From NCBI RefSeq assembly GCF_004745485.1, contig NZ_RHFG01000001.1:248001-312000 (forward strand): a stretch of 64,000 nucleotides of DNA, written 5' to 3'. The position numbers and the translations under genes are program-made. This stretch comes from Brevibacterium sp. S22. Lineage in GTDB: Bacteria > Actinomycetota > Actinomycetes > Actinomycetales > Brevibacteriaceae. Of the stretch, positions 36,572 through 45,947 are shown piece after piece. The notes beneath the pieces are model-generated. The model ran no database searches. It had not been told where the DNA came from and saw only the letters and a program-made list of their open reading frames with translations. How positions within the stretch are numbered: position 1 is the first letter of the stretch; every line of letters begins with the position of its first letter.

Positions 36572-38032
36572 TCAGTAGCGGTAGTGTTCGGGTTTGAACG
36601 GCCCCGCCACGTCCACTCCGATGTACTCGGCCTGTTCCTTGCTCAGCTCGGACAGCTTCGCCCCGAGCGCAGGCAGGTGGAGGCGCGCAACCTTCTCATC
36701 GAGTTCCTTCGCCAGCCGGTGCACCGAATTGCCGTAGTCGTCGTGGGCGTTCCACAGCTCGATCTGTGCCAGCACCTGGTTGGCGAACGAGGCACTCATC
36801 ACGAACGACGGATGGCCGGTGGCGTTGCCCAGGTTGAGCAGGCGTCCCTCGGAGAGGACGAGGAAGTCCGTGCGATCGCGGCCGAGTCCGGCCTCGGCGG
36901 GCACGGGCACGCTCCACTCATGGACCTGCGGTTTGATCTCGATCTTCTCCACTCCGGGCAGGCGGGACAGACCGGCGAGGTCGATCTCGTCGTCGAAGTG
37001 GCCGACATTGCCGACGATGGCACCGGGTTTGAGCGTCTGCAGGACTTCGACGGACACGACCCGGGTGTTGCCGGTCGTGGTGATGATGATGTCGGCCTGG
37101 GGAGCCGCCTCGGCGAGGATTTGGACCTGGTAGCCGTCCATCGTCGCCTGCAGCGCACAGATCGGGTCGATCTCGGTGACGATGACTCGCGCCCCCTGCC
37201 CGCGCAGCGCCTCGGCCGCTCCCTTGCCGACGTCGCCGTAGCCGATGACGACGGCGATCTTGCCTCCGATGAGGACGTCGGTGGCGCGGTTGAGCCCGTC
37301 GGGCAGCGAATGACGGATGCCGTAGCGGTTGTCGAATTTCGACTTCGTCACCGAGTCATTGACGTTGATGGCCGGGAACGGCAGTGCACCCTGTTCGGCG
37401 AGGCGGTAGAGGCGGTTGACTCCGGTCGTCGTCTCCTCGCTCACGCCCCTGATCTCAGCAGCCAGGCGGGCAAACCGACCGGGAGCGGCCTCGATGGAGG
37501 CAGCGATCTGCTTGAGCAGGACCTTGAACTCCTCCGGGTCGTCCTCGGCGGCGGTGGGCACTCCCCCGGCGGCTTCGAATTCGGTGCCCTTGAGCACGTA
37601 CATGGTGGCATCGCCGCCGTCGTCGAGGATGAGGTTCGGACCCTCCTCGAAGTCGAAGATCTTGTCCGCGGCCCACCAATACTCATCCAGAGTCTCGCCT
37701 TTCCACGCGAAGACCGGGACTCCGGCCGGGGCCTCAGGGGAGCCGGAGCCGACGACGACGGCGGCTGCGGCTTCGTCCTGAGTGGAGAAGATATTGCAGC
37801 TGGCCCACCGGACTTCAGCGCCGAGTGCGACGAGGGTTTCGATGAGCACCGCGGTCTGCACGGTCATGTGCAGACTGCCGGCGATTCGTGCCCCGGCCAA
37901 GGGCGCGGTCGAGGCGTACTCCTCACGCAGCGCCATGAGGCCGGGCATCTCTCTTTCGGCGAGGCGGATCTGGTGTCGGCCGGCCTCGGCCAGGCTGAGA
38001 TCGGCGACCTTGAAGTCGGTGGAATCGAGCAC
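36572..38032 (-). CDS. sahH: Adenosylhomocysteinase
   Basis: 486 aa. Splits S-adenosylhomocysteine into adenosine and homocysteine, keeping methylation reactions running. The NAD-binding loop [20 protein letters not shown], active-site [14 protein letters not shown], and the C-terminal KPEHYRY (the conserved Lys-Tyr end that closes the neighbouring subunit site) are all present. GTG start with GGAGG five bases upstream. In M. tuberculosis sahH lies next to the mtrA operon; here the MoxR cluster separates them. Confidence 0.97.
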   Translation of the reverse strand: MLDSTDFKVADLSLAEAGRHQIRLAEREMPGLMALREEYASTAPLAGARIAGSLHMTVQTAVLIETLVALGAEVRWASCNIFSTQDEAAAAVVVGSGSPEAPAGVPVFAWKGETLDEYWWAADKIFDFEEGPNLILDDGGDATMYVLKGTEFEAAGGVPTAAEDDPEEFKVLLKQIAASIEAAPGRFARLAAEIRGVSEETTTGVNRLYRLAEQGALPFPAINVNDSVTKSKFDNRYGIRHSLPDGLNRATDVLIGGKIAVVIGYGDVGKGAAEALRGQGARVIVTEIDPICALQATMDGYQVQILAEAAPQADIIITTTGNTRVVSVEVLQTLKPGAIVGNVGHFDDEIDLAGLSRLPGVEKIEIKPQVHEWSVPVPAEAGLGRDRTDFLVLSEGRLLNLGNATGHPSFVMSASFANQVLAQIELWNAHDDYGNSVHRLAKELDEKVARLHLPALGAKLSELSKEQAEYIGVDVAGPFKPEHYRY

Positions 38033-38202
38033 GGTACCTCCATACGGCGGGCTGTCGGATCGACTTCGAGTCTATTGCCGGGCAGGCGACTTGTCGCGTC
38101 GTGCCCGATCCGCGGACAGCAGATCTGCGGCCTCACGCGCGCATACCCGCACCCGCGCCGACGTATAGCTGCACCCGCGCGGCCGGCGACGGAGAGCCCG
38201 CC

Positions 38203-39687
38203 TCAGGTGCGGGCGGTGACGAAGTCCGTGACCTGGCGGGTGAGAGCGTCCAAATGCGCCGAATCGGCGGCTTCGACATTGAGTCGGATGAGAGGTTCGG
38301 TGTTTGACTTGCGCAGGTTGACCCACCAGTCCGCCCCCTGCAGCCCGATCCCGTCGAGGTCATCGATGGTGCTGGTGGGGAACTCACCAGCGTGGGCGAC
38401 GAAATCCGCGAGCACCGCATCGGGATCGGAGACCGTGAAGTTGATCTCCCCCGACTGCACGAACCGATCATAGTCCGCGACCAGCCGGGACGCCGGGGCT
38501 CGTGATTCGGCGAGGGCGGAGATGAGGTGGCAGGCGGCGAGCATCCCCGAATCGGCGCCGTAGAACTCGTCGAAATAGAAGTGCGCGGAGTGTTCGCAGG
38601 CGAAGACGGCTCCGGTCTCACGCATGAGCGTCTTGATTCCCGAATGCCCGACCTTCGATCGCAGCGCATGTCCGCCGGCGGCGGCGATCGTCTCGGCCAC
38701 GCTGCGGGAGGTGATGAGGTTGTGGATGACGGTGGGGCGGTCGTCGCCGAGCGCTCGGGCCCGTGCGATCTCCCGTTCGGCGACGAGTGCCCCGACGGCA
38801 GAGGCCGACATCGTCGCTCCCGTCTCGTCGATGAAGAAGCAACGGTCGGCGTCCCCGTCGAAGACGAGCCCGAGGTCTGCTCCGGTGTCGACGACCGCGC
38901 GTGCGGCGTCGACGAGGTTCTCGGGTTTGAGGGGATTCGCCTCGTGGTTGGGGAAGGTTCCGTCGAGTTCGGTGAAGAGTCCGATGACATCGAAGGGCAC
39001 CGAGGCGGCTCCCGCATCCGTGCCGAAGACCTCCCCGAGGAGGCGCCCGGCCATGCCGTTGCCGGCGTCGAGCACGATCGTCAGTCCCGTGACCTCATCG
39101 ACATGCGTGAGTTCGCGGATCCGTGCCGCGTACTGCTCCCGCATCCGGGATGCCGCTGCCTCATCCTCTTCGACGGTCCGACCGTCGCTGCACGGTGCCG
39201 TGATCGCGAGCTCCTTGATCCGGGAAAGGCCGGAAGCCAGGCTGACGCCGCCTGCGCGGGGTCCGCAGATCTTGATCCCGTTGTAGTCGGCGGGGTTGTG
39301 GCTGGCGGTGATCATGGCGCCGGGCAGATCGAAGATGCCTGAGGCGAAGTAGAGCTGATCTGTCGAGCACAGGTCCAGCAGGACGGCTCTCGCTCCGGCG
39401 GCGTCGACACCGGCGGCGAAGGAGTGGGCGAACCCGGGAGAGCTCGGTCGCATATCGTGACCGATGACCACCTCGGTGCTGGCGTGGATCTCGGCCATCG
39501 CTCGTGCCGTGGCCCAGCCGAGGGTGAACAGGATGTCCTCATCGAGCTGATCGGGAATCCGTCCGCGGATGTCATAGGCTCCGACAGCGACGTCGAGGGC
39601 GGCCGATCTGGCCCGCCCGAGCTCGGAGTCCGGCAGAATCTGCGCTGCGGAATCGGTTCCGGTCGAGCTCGGTTCGGGGTGGCTCAT
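38203..39687 (-). CDS. manB: Phosphomannomutase/phosphoglucomutase
   Basis: 494 aa. Alpha-D-phosphohexomutase with the phosphoserine loop MITASHNPADYNGIKI, the metal loop FDGDADRCFF, the sugar-binding CEHSAHFYFDEF and the C-terminal phosphate loop LRKSNTEPLIRLNVE. It converts mannose-6-phosphate to mannose-1-phosphate for GDP-mannose and so for lipoglycans and glycoproteins. manA is also in this window (49.8 kb). The ATG overlaps the DUF3499 stop by 4 bp. The SIS-domain gene that lies between manB and manA in mycobacteria is not here. Confidence 0.94.
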   Translation of the reverse strand: MSHPEPSSTGTDSAAQILPDSELGRARSAALDVAVGAYDIRGRIPDQLDEDILFTLGWATARAMAEIHASTEVVIGHDMRPSSPGFAHSFAAGVDAAGARAVLLDLCSTDQLYFASGIFDLPGAMITASHNPADYNGIKICGPRAGGVSLASGLSRIKELAITAPCSDGRTVEEDEAAASRMREQYAARIRELTHVDEVTGLTIVLDAGNGMAGRLLGEVFGTDAGAASVPFDVIGLFTELDGTFPNHEANPLKPENLVDAARAVVDTGADLGLVFDGDADRCFFIDETGATMSASAVGALVAEREIARARALGDDRPTVIHNLITSRSVAETIAAAGGHALRSKVGHSGIKTLMRETGAVFACEHSAHFYFDEFYGADSGMLAACHLISALAESRAPASRLVADYDRFVQSGEINFTVSDPDAVLADFVAHAGEFPTSTIDDLDGIGLQGADWWVNLRKSNTEPLIRLNVEAADSAHLDALTRQVTDFVTART

Positions 39688-40040
39688 GAGTCGCCGATGA
39701 TGCGGAGGTGACCGTGTCGGCGCCCCGAGGCCGCCGGATCATCGGCCGATCCCGCTTCGGGACGCGGCGGAGTCCTATCCGCACGGCCGGCGGCTTCCCT
39801 GACGGCGTCGGCGATGGCCAGCAGGTCATCGTGGCTGCGTTCGGGCGGGGCCTGTCCGGAATCGATGCGGATGAGCTGCCAATCCACGGGTGGGGTCAGC
39901 TTCGCCGCATGTTCGGCGCACAGGTCATGAGCGCCCGGCTCGGCTCGCCTGCCCAGGGGTCCGATGACGACCGTCGCATCAGCGTGCACGTACGTCATGG
40001 TGGCGGCGGCGGGGCGCGAACAGCTGACTTTTGAACACAT
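39684..40040 (-). CDS. DUF3499-family protein
   Basis: 118 aa. Begins MCSKVSCSRPAAATMTYVHA, the cysteine-containing signature of DUF3499 (Rv3258c-like), and continues with VVIGPLGRRAEPGAHDLCAE and HAAKLTPPVDWQLIRI. Four Cys/His positions (CSKVSC...HDLCAEH) suggest a small zinc site. The family is always near manB and whiB2 in actinobacteria; its function is unknown. A frame open to 40379 exists, but homology begins at the ATG at 40040. Confidence 0.83.
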   Translation of the reverse strand: MCSKVSCSRPAAATMTYVHADATVVIGPLGRRAEPGAHDLCAEHAAKLTPPVDWQLIRIDSGQAPPERSHDDLLAIADAVREAAGRADRTPPRPEAGSADDPAASGRRHGHLRIIGDS

Positions 40041-40128
40041 TCTCACGGCTGACACAGTCCCACACTCTACACGCCACGGCCCGCCGAATCGCTCAGGCAC
40101 CGCGGCCTCGCACGTAGAATGAAGTGCT

Positions 40129-40491
40129 ATGAGACCAAGGCGACATCGCGACCGACACGGGCGGGGTCTGCGGTCGCCGCTGCACCGGGCCGAGGTGCCT
40201 GCGCGGCTGAGTCGAGCGGAGAGTTTCGCCAAGGTCGCAGCCGCCGAGTTCGCCCGGATGCGCGGACGCGAACCCGATCTCCTCGCCGAGGTGGTGCTGG
40301 CCGTCGACTCCGTCCCACCGGCGAGCTCGACCGAACCGAGCTTCGGTCGCGTCTTCCCGGCCGCCGGGAACCGTCCCACCCATATCGTCCTCTACCGGCG
40401 GGTGATCGAAGACCACGCCGGCAGTGAAGCCCGGGATGCGCTCATCGCCGAGGTGGTCGCCGACCAGGTCGATATCCTCCGTCGCACCTGA
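40129..40491 (+). CDS. Rv3259-like protein (zincin/metallopeptidase family without HExxH)
   Basis: 120 aa beginning MRPRRHRDRHGRGLRSPLHR, the basic start seen in Rv3259-like proteins, with a central RAESFAKVAAAEFARM helix and THIVLYRRVIEDHAG. Databases place this family with metallopeptidases, but the C-terminus (IAEVVADQVDILRRT) has no HExxH, so it is probably not a working protease. Divergent from the DUF3499 gene, as in mycobacteria. Function unknown. Confidence 0.72.
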   Translation: MRPRRHRDRHGRGLRSPLHRAEVPARLSRAESFAKVAAAEFARMRGREPDLLAEVVLAVDSVPPASSTEPSFGRVFPAAGNRPTHIVLYRRVIEDHAGSEARDALIAEVVADQVDILRRT

Positions 40492-40614
40492 GACCGACCG
40501 TCCTGCCTGAAACAGACCGATCCGCCCGGGGCCGACTGCCCGCTTGCTGCCGGTACGTCGCGGTCGAATCTCTTCGTCCGGCTCGCCGAGGCGGTCCTCC
40601 GTCACGGCGGGGAC

Positions 40615-42072
40615 TCAGCCGAGGCGGATATCCCGATAGGCCACGCCTGCAGGAGCCGGCGCCGGAACGACAGTGGAGATTCCGTCCTCAGTCGTCACGA
40701 CGAGAGTCGCGTGCACCCCATCAGCCTGCGAACCCGCAGCGTGAGATCCCTTGAGGACAAGTGCGCGCACCGAGTCGTCGGAGACGTCGCTCGGGCTGAG
40801 CACGGTCGTTCCCGTCGGATTGAGCTCGATCGACTGCGGATCAGTCAGCGAACCGTCGTCGAGCATTCCCTGCACCTGAACATGCCCCTGACCGGGTGAA
40901 AGGTGCAGGGTGGACTCACCGGTGCGCGGAAGTGCCATGATCTGGGTCTCGGCCAGGGAGTCGGTGGACGGGATGCTGCCGAAGTCGGCGGCACCCTTCT
41001 CTCCGTCCTTGCCGATGAAGGCACCTGCCTGGATGCGTCGGGGCGATTCGAGGACGAGGCTCGTGGCATCGAGATCGCCGAGTTCGGCTTCCGCGACACC
41101 TCGGCCGACCACGGTCATCGAGGAACGGGGAATGTCGATCTCGCCGTCGGGACCATAGGCTTTCAGTGAGACTTCGGCGAGATCGCTGCCCGGGTTCGCG
41201 ACCCGCACTCGCACATCCTTGCCGCTGAGCCCGGTGAGCACCTGCTGGCGGTCGGCTCCGGCGCCGCCGGCAGCGAGGTCGATGCCCTGAGGCTTGAGGC
41301 CGTCGAGGACGGTCTCCTGAATGGAACCGGCCAGGACTCCGCCTTCGACCGTGACATCGACGGCCAGGGCTTCGGCCCCTCCGGCCAGACCGCCCAATGG
41401 AACGGCACGCTGCTCACCGGCCTTGATGCTCAGCTCGGTCGGTTCGGCAGATTCGCCGCCGGGAGTCATGAGGGCGACCTTCGCCTGCACAGGAACGTCG
41501 CCCGGGTTGCTCAGCAGCAGCTGCGAGTTCGAGCCGGCCTCACCGGATCCGGCGACGATCCGGAAGTTGCTCGAGGCCTGGGCACAGGTGAGTGTGGCGA
41601 GTCCCGTGAGATCACCGGAGCTGCCTTCGACGGTTTCGAGTCCGGTCGTCAGCGCGGGTGCACCCGGACGGGCGACACCGGTGACGAGCTTCGTCGAGTC
41701 GATACTGTCGTCTCCGGAGACGAAGCCCTGGCCGGCGGAACTGTCGAAGTCGATCGATCCGCCGAGGTCGGCGACCTGCAGGCGGGCCGATGAGGTCGAT
41801 CCGTCTGCGGCACCGATCGGCGCGGAGGCGGAGACGACGCGGGTCGAGACCTTCGAATCGTCGACGAATTCGGCATCGGTGCCCTCGGCCTCCCCCGCTG
41901 TGAGCAGAGGTCCGGGACAGACGACGCGGGTGTCCGCGGTGGGCATGCGCACCTGTTCGGGACTGCGATCCAGGGTGCCGGGGGTCAGCGGAGTGAGGAA
42001 CGAGGTCATGGCCACGAGCACTCCGGGTACGGCGATGGCCGTGAAGGTGACGATGCTGCGCTGATGCTTCAT
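40615..42072 (-). CDS. DUF5719-family secreted/membrane-anchored protein
   Basis: 485 aa. N-terminal membrane anchor or signal (FTAIAVPGVLVAMTSFLTPL, about 8-28), then a beta-rich extracellular region with VVCPGPLLTAGEAEG, LLLSNPGDVPVQAKVALMTP and VRVANPGSDLAEVSLKAYGP. Repeated immunoglobulin-like strand patterns suggest a wall-surface protein. DUF5719 genes follow the large glycosyltransferase gene in many actinobacteria, overlapping it by 4 bp as here, so it may be part of the same glycan export or modification system. No specific function known. Confidence 0.82.
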   Translation of the reverse strand: MKHQRSIVTFTAIAVPGVLVAMTSFLTPLTPGTLDRSPEQVRMPTADTRVVCPGPLLTAGEAEGTDAEFVDDSKVSTRVVSASAPIGAADGSTSSARLQVADLGGSIDFDSSAGQGFVSGDDSIDSTKLVTGVARPGAPALTTGLETVEGSSGDLTGLATLTCAQASSNFRIVAGSGEAGSNSQLLLSNPGDVPVQAKVALMTPGGESAEPTELSIKAGEQRAVPLGGLAGGAEALAVDVTVEGGVLAGSIQETVLDGLKPQGIDLAAGGAGADRQQVLTGLSGKDVRVRVANPGSDLAEVSLKAYGPDGEIDIPRSSMTVVGRGVAEAELGDLDATSLVLESPRRIQAGAFIGKDGEKGAADFGSIPSTDSLAETQIMALPRTGESTLHLSPGQGHVQVQGMLDDGSLTDPQSIELNPTGTTVLSPSDVSDDSVRALVLKGSHAAGSQADGVHATLVVTTEDGISTVVPAPAPAGVAYRDIRLG

Positions 42073-45000
42073 GCTTTCGCCTCCGCACGGCCGGTCTTGG
42101 TCGTCTTCTCGTTCCCTGCCCGGCCGAAGGGGACGGCTACGATGAGGCTGAGCAGTCCGAGCACCCATCCGGCGATGACTCCCGCCGGATAGAGCGGTGA
42201 GTTCAATGAGATCTCGACCGTTCCGCCTGCGGCGGGCAGGTCGAATTCGCTCGCCCACGCGTCTTCACCGGGTTTCGGCTGCGGCAGCGGTTCGCCGTCG
42301 ATGCTCGCGGTGATTCCGTGCGAAGCATCGGCGATCGTCAGGGTGCGTCCCTCCTCACCGGCAGGCACCTTCGCGGCAGCACCCTGCATCGCCGCCGTGG
42401 AGACCTTCCCTTCGGCGTCGCGGATGAGGAAGCGTCCGCTGTAGGGCTTGTCGACGTGCCACAGCTGTCCCGACGAGGTGGGCCCGACAGGCAGCAGTCC
42501 TTCCGAAACAGACACGGAGTTCGCGAGGCCGCCGGCGTTCTTGCCGACGAGGACGAAATCGACGCCGAGCTCACCGAGGATGTTCCCGAGGTCACCGGCA
42601 TCATCGGCCGAGAGCGCGGACGCGGCCTGGGCCACGAGCACCTGGTCGGAGGTGATCGGCAGGGGGCGACGCTGCCACGGCCACCCTCCGACGGTCTCGG
42701 CCGAGGTCACGGTCGATGTGCCCAGCACTGTGCCGTCGGCAGAGGAGATGAGGGTGGCCAGAACCTCTCCGTCGACATTGTCCAGACGCAGAGTGCGCGC
42801 CTGAGTCGCACCTTCCGCGCGGTCGGCCGCCAGGGCGGGAACGCTGCTCTCGGAGGTCGCGATGACTGCATCAGTCGAGGTCGTGGCCCGTCCGGCGCCG
42901 ATGGCGATGAGCCCGACGGCGGCCACTGTGACGAGCGCAACGAGGCCGCGCATGGGGATCCGGCCGGAGGCCGCGGAGCGTCCCTTGGCCGCACCCTTCG
43001 CCTCATTCGAACCGGCTTTGCGGCTGCGCACTGCGCGTCGGCCGGCAGTGCGGTCGGCGCCGAGGGACAGCAGCAGGATCGACCCGAGGCTGACCAGGGT
43101 CAGGCCTGCTGCCGGGTACGAGCCGATGAGGTGGAACGGTCCGGTCTGCGCGGGCAGATGCACTTGGATCGCGGCGAGGATGAGCCCGCTGAGGTAGAGG
43201 CCGACCGCCCAGGACAGGCGGGAGAGTTCGAGCCTGGCTTCGATGAGGGTGAAGAAGGCCAGGATGAGCATCGGCAGCACGAGGAGCGGAGCCCAGAGCT
43301 CGAGGATGCCGGCAGAGACACTGCCGAGGCCGAGGCCGGAGATCACATCCGCCAGCCAGGACATGTCGATCGGCGTGGGGAATCCGACGGCCAGCAGATA
43401 CGTCGGAGCCGATTCCGCGGCCAGGGTCTGCCCCGGCATGGTCAGAAGCGTCCCCGGTTCGCGGACCACGGCCCACAGCCATGGCCATCCCAGGAACACG
43501 GACGGGGCCAGCAGCCACAGATGGCGCAGACCGCGGCCGGATGCCAGCAGCACCGCGGTGCCGAGGACCGCAACCAGCAGGAGGAGCGGAACACCGGCGG
43601 TGATGATGAACAGCAGCAGGCCGGTCCCGGCTGCCGCAGCGATCGATCCGGCGGTCAGGCTGCGGCGCAGGGTCAGCGCCGCCAGCGGTGCACAGATCCA
43701 GACGAGGACCACGCCGAGGCGGCCTTCCGACAGCGCGGTCGTGAACAGCGGAGACGCGATCCACAGCAGAGCGGCGAAGCCGCGCACCCACCGTCTCGCA
43801 AGGATGCTGCCGGCGCCCGCATAGGCGGTGACAGCGGCCAGAATCGGTGCCGCCAGCAGCAGCGAGCGGACCATGACGTCGACATGGCCGAAGAAGACGA
43901 GGGACAGGACTCCGAAGACGAGGTGGTAGGGGTCGGACGGCACTGCTGAACCGGTCGAGACATCGAGGTGGCGGCCGAGCAGGCGGTCGAAGATCTCGCC
44001 GAGACCGATATCGGTCGCTCCCAGGGCGCCGCCATCGAGGTGGCCGGGGCCGAAGAGTCTGTAGCTGATGAGACCGCTCATCACCGCTGCAGCCAGGATC
44101 ACGTACGTCAGAGGTGCGCGCAGCAGGCTCGAACCACCGGAGATCTCCAGGCGGGAGAAGGAGTCGATGGCCTCCTCGGTGTCGCCGACCGGGTTGAGTT
44201 CGGCATCGGCGTCGGGTCCGCCGGTGGGAACCTCTGCCGGGCGCGAGTCTTCGCTCTCACCGCTCATCGTCCGGCGTTGGACGGCCAGTTCATCGTCGTC
44301 AGCATAGAGCGCGGCGACGGATCGTCTGTCCGCCTTGGTACGGCGGGCGTTGGCACGTCGCAGCGGGGCGGTGGTCGACACATCGGCGGGAAGGCCGAAG
44401 AGCGCCGAGAAGTGCCACCCTGCCGGACCGAAGTTGTTCGACAGCAGCCCTCCGACGATGCGGCCGAGGTGGCCGACGGCAAGCAGGCAGAACAGAGAGA
44501 GCAGCCCCTGTCCGGCGAGGCTGAGTCGGTAGCGCTGTTCGGTGCGGATCTGTGTCTTCGAAGTCGGCGGGTGGGGTGAGGAGCCGAGACGAGCGGCAGA
44601 GGCTGAGGAGATCTCCATCCGAGCGCGCGGTGCCAGCAGCACACGGGCGCCGAGGTCGCGCAGACGACGAGAGTATTCGAGACCGGAATAGGCCGGGCCG
44701 AGCACCCGGGACGGTGCTCCGATGCGGCGGAGTTCAGAGGAGGCCAGGAGGAGGCCGGGCAGGTCGAGACCCAGCGTTTCGATCTGACTGTCGCGCTGGC
44801 CCTGATCGATTTCGCCGGAGCCGACCGGATTGAACCGCTCCCCCACCGAGGTGGTGCTCACTCCGGCGGAGACGATGCGACCGGAGCACATGAGCTTCGG
44901 TCCGACGGCGGCGATGGATTCGGTCTCCCCGATGGCGTCGAGCAGCTCATCGAGGCAGTCGGGTTCGGGACGAGAGTCGGGGGTGAGGAACCACAGAAAA

Positions 45001-45161
45001 TCCGATTCCGCGACCTCCGGCATCTCACCGGCCTCGCGGACAGTCCGTCCCCCGAGATCCACCACGGGGATCTCGGGGAAGTGCGGACGAAGAGCTGTTT
45101 CGAGCTCGACCTTGCTGGCATCGTCGCCGGAGACGACGACGATGGTGACGGCTGGACTCAC
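42069..45161 (-). CDS. Large membrane glycosyltransferase (GT2-like domain plus multi-pass membrane region)
   Basis: 1030 aa. The first about 210 residues resemble a family 2 glycosyltransferase (VTIVVVSGDDASKVELETAL, FLWFLTPDSRPEPDCLDELL, SIAAVGPKLMCSGRIVSAGV), although the DxD-like acid pair is weak (TPDS). About a dozen membrane helices follow between about 220 and 690, a central charged cytoplasmic loop, and a final helix near the C-terminus (VIAGWVLGLLSLIVAVPFG) after an extracytoplasmic domain. The layout fits enzymes that add sugars to lipid carriers or wall proteins. Operon order whiB2-like, this gene, DUF5719; overlaps both neighbours by 4 bp. Confidence 0.82.
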   Translation of the reverse strand: MSPAVTIVVVSGDDASKVELETALRPHFPEIPVVDLGGRTVREAGEMPEVAESDFLWFLTPDSRPEPDCLDELLDAIGETESIAAVGPKLMCSGRIVSAGVSTTSVGERFNPVGSGEIDQGQRDSQIETLGLDLPGLLLASSELRRIGAPSRVLGPAYSGLEYSRRLRDLGARVLLAPRARMEISSASAARLGSSPHPPTSKTQIRTEQRYRLSLAGQGLLSLFCLLAVGHLGRIVGGLLSNNFGPAGWHFSALFGLPADVSTTAPLRRANARRTKADRRSVAALYADDDELAVQRRTMSGESEDSRPAEVPTGGPDADAELNPVGDTEEAIDSFSRLEISGGSSLLRAPLTYVILAAAVMSGLISYRLFGPGHLDGGALGATDIGLGEIFDRLLGRHLDVSTGSAVPSDPYHLVFGVLSLVFFGHVDVMVRSLLLAAPILAAVTAYAGAGSILARRWVRGFAALLWIASPLFTTALSEGRLGVVLVWICAPLAALTLRRSLTAGSIAAAAGTGLLLFIITAGVPLLLLVAVLGTAVLLASGRGLRHLWLLAPSVFLGWPWLWAVVREPGTLLTMPGQTLAAESAPTYLLAVGFPTPIDMSWLADVISGLGLGSVSAGILELWAPLLVLPMLILAFFTLIEARLELSRLSWAVGLYLSGLILAAIQVHLPAQTGPFHLIGSYPAAGLTLVSLGSILLLSLGADRTAGRRAVRSRKAGSNEAKGAAKGRSAASGRIPMRGLVALVTVAAVGLIAIGAGRATTSTDAVIATSESSVPALAADRAEGATQARTLRLDNVDGEVLATLISSADGTVLGTSTVTSAETVGGWPWQRRPLPITSDQVLVAQAASALSADDAGDLGNILGELGVDFVLVGKNAGGLANSVSVSEGLLPVGPTSSGQLWHVDKPYSGRFLIRDAEGKVSTAAMQGAAAKVPAGEEGRTLTIADASHGITASIDGEPLPQPKPGEDAWASEFDLPAAGGTVEISLNSPLYPAGVIAGWVLGLLSLIVAVPFGRAGNEKTTKTGRAEAKA

Positions 45162-45598
45162 ACGACCTTTTTCTTGAGCCGGCGGCGTTCGCGTTCGGAC
45201 ATTCCGCCCCAGATGCCGAAGCGCTCATCGTTGGCGAGAGCATATTCAAGGCATTCGGAACGGACATCGCAGGAGGCACAGACCCGCTTGGCTTCGCGAG
45301 TCGAACCGCCCTTTTCCGGGAAGAACGCCTCGGGGTCGGTCTGAGCGCAGAGGGCCTGGTCCTGCCAGGACAGTTCGCCGTCTTCTGCGGCGCCCAGGAG
45401 CAGCGACAGCGGTGAGACGGCAGAGTTGTCCGTCGGCAGCGGTGTCAGATCGCTCGGATCGACGGCCAGCGGATCCGGCAGCGTCTCGGGCGTACGTGCT
45501 CCTGGTTCGATGAACCAGTCTTCGGCACGGCGGGAGGTGACTCCCGGTGCGGCGGTGAAGTCTTCTCTCTCCCGCCATTCTCTCTGTGCACTTTGCAC
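45158..45598 (-). CDS. whiB2: WhiB2/WhmD-like iron-sulphur regulator with long N-terminal extension
   Basis: 146 aa. The C-terminal WhiB domain has cysteines at 84, 107, 110 and 116 (ALCAQTDPEAFFPEKGG, then VCASCDVRSEC), the GIWGG turn and a basic end RRRLKKKVV. WhiB2 (WhmD in M. smegmatis) is needed for septum formation and division. The about 75-residue extension in front is rich in Asp, Pro and Leu and looks disordered. GTG start at 45598 with AAAGGGG six bases upstream; a GTG at 45616 lacks a site. First gene of the operon with the glycosyltransferase and DUF5719 genes. Confidence 0.9.
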   Translation of the reverse strand: MQSAQREWREREDFTAAPGVTSRRAEDWFIEPGARTPETLPDPLAVDPSDLTPLPTDNSAVSPLSLLLGAAEDGELSWQDQALCAQTDPEAFFPEKGGSTREAKRVCASCDVRSECLEYALANDERFGIWGGMSERERRRLKKKVV

Positions 45599-45947
45599 GG
45601 TTTTCCCCTTTCTCACGCTCGAGCAGTTCCGTTGCCGTGACTGAGCCGTTCAGTCCGATGTACGGTCGAACTCCGGAGGATCCCTGCTCGGCGCGTTCCC
45701 CTTAGGTATAAATTACACGCGTGTCATTACCACCCCGTCAAGCCCTTATGGAGTAATGAGATACCCCATGAGACGCTATTCGAACATGCGTTCTCATGCA
45801 CACGCGCCAAGAACCCCACATATAGGCAGTCGCCCTACCATCCGGCACAACCTGTGGGATCCGCCTGAACAAACCTGGAGAATTTAGAAACTGGACGCCC
45901 TCAATGGGATTATGGAGGAATGAGAGTGGAATCACCGGTGGCCGAGC
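45599..45947. promoter_or_regulatory. Divergent control region of the WhiB2-like operon and the CofE-like gene
   Basis: On the minus strand TTGACG (45736-45741) and TGTAAT (45712-45717), 18 bp apart, form a good promoter about 105 bases upstream of the WhiB2-like start. An 18-bp imperfect palindrome, AATTACAC-GC-GTGTCATT (45711-45728), covers its -10 and most of the spacer. The plus-strand side toward the CofE-like gene shows no clear promoter. The region is AT-richer than the genes around it. Confidence 0.6.

Noticed and set aside
38033..38202. SAH or SAM riboswitch upstream of sahH
   Set aside because: No conserved riboswitch core could be recognised by eye; the leader is short with an ordinary GGAGG site.
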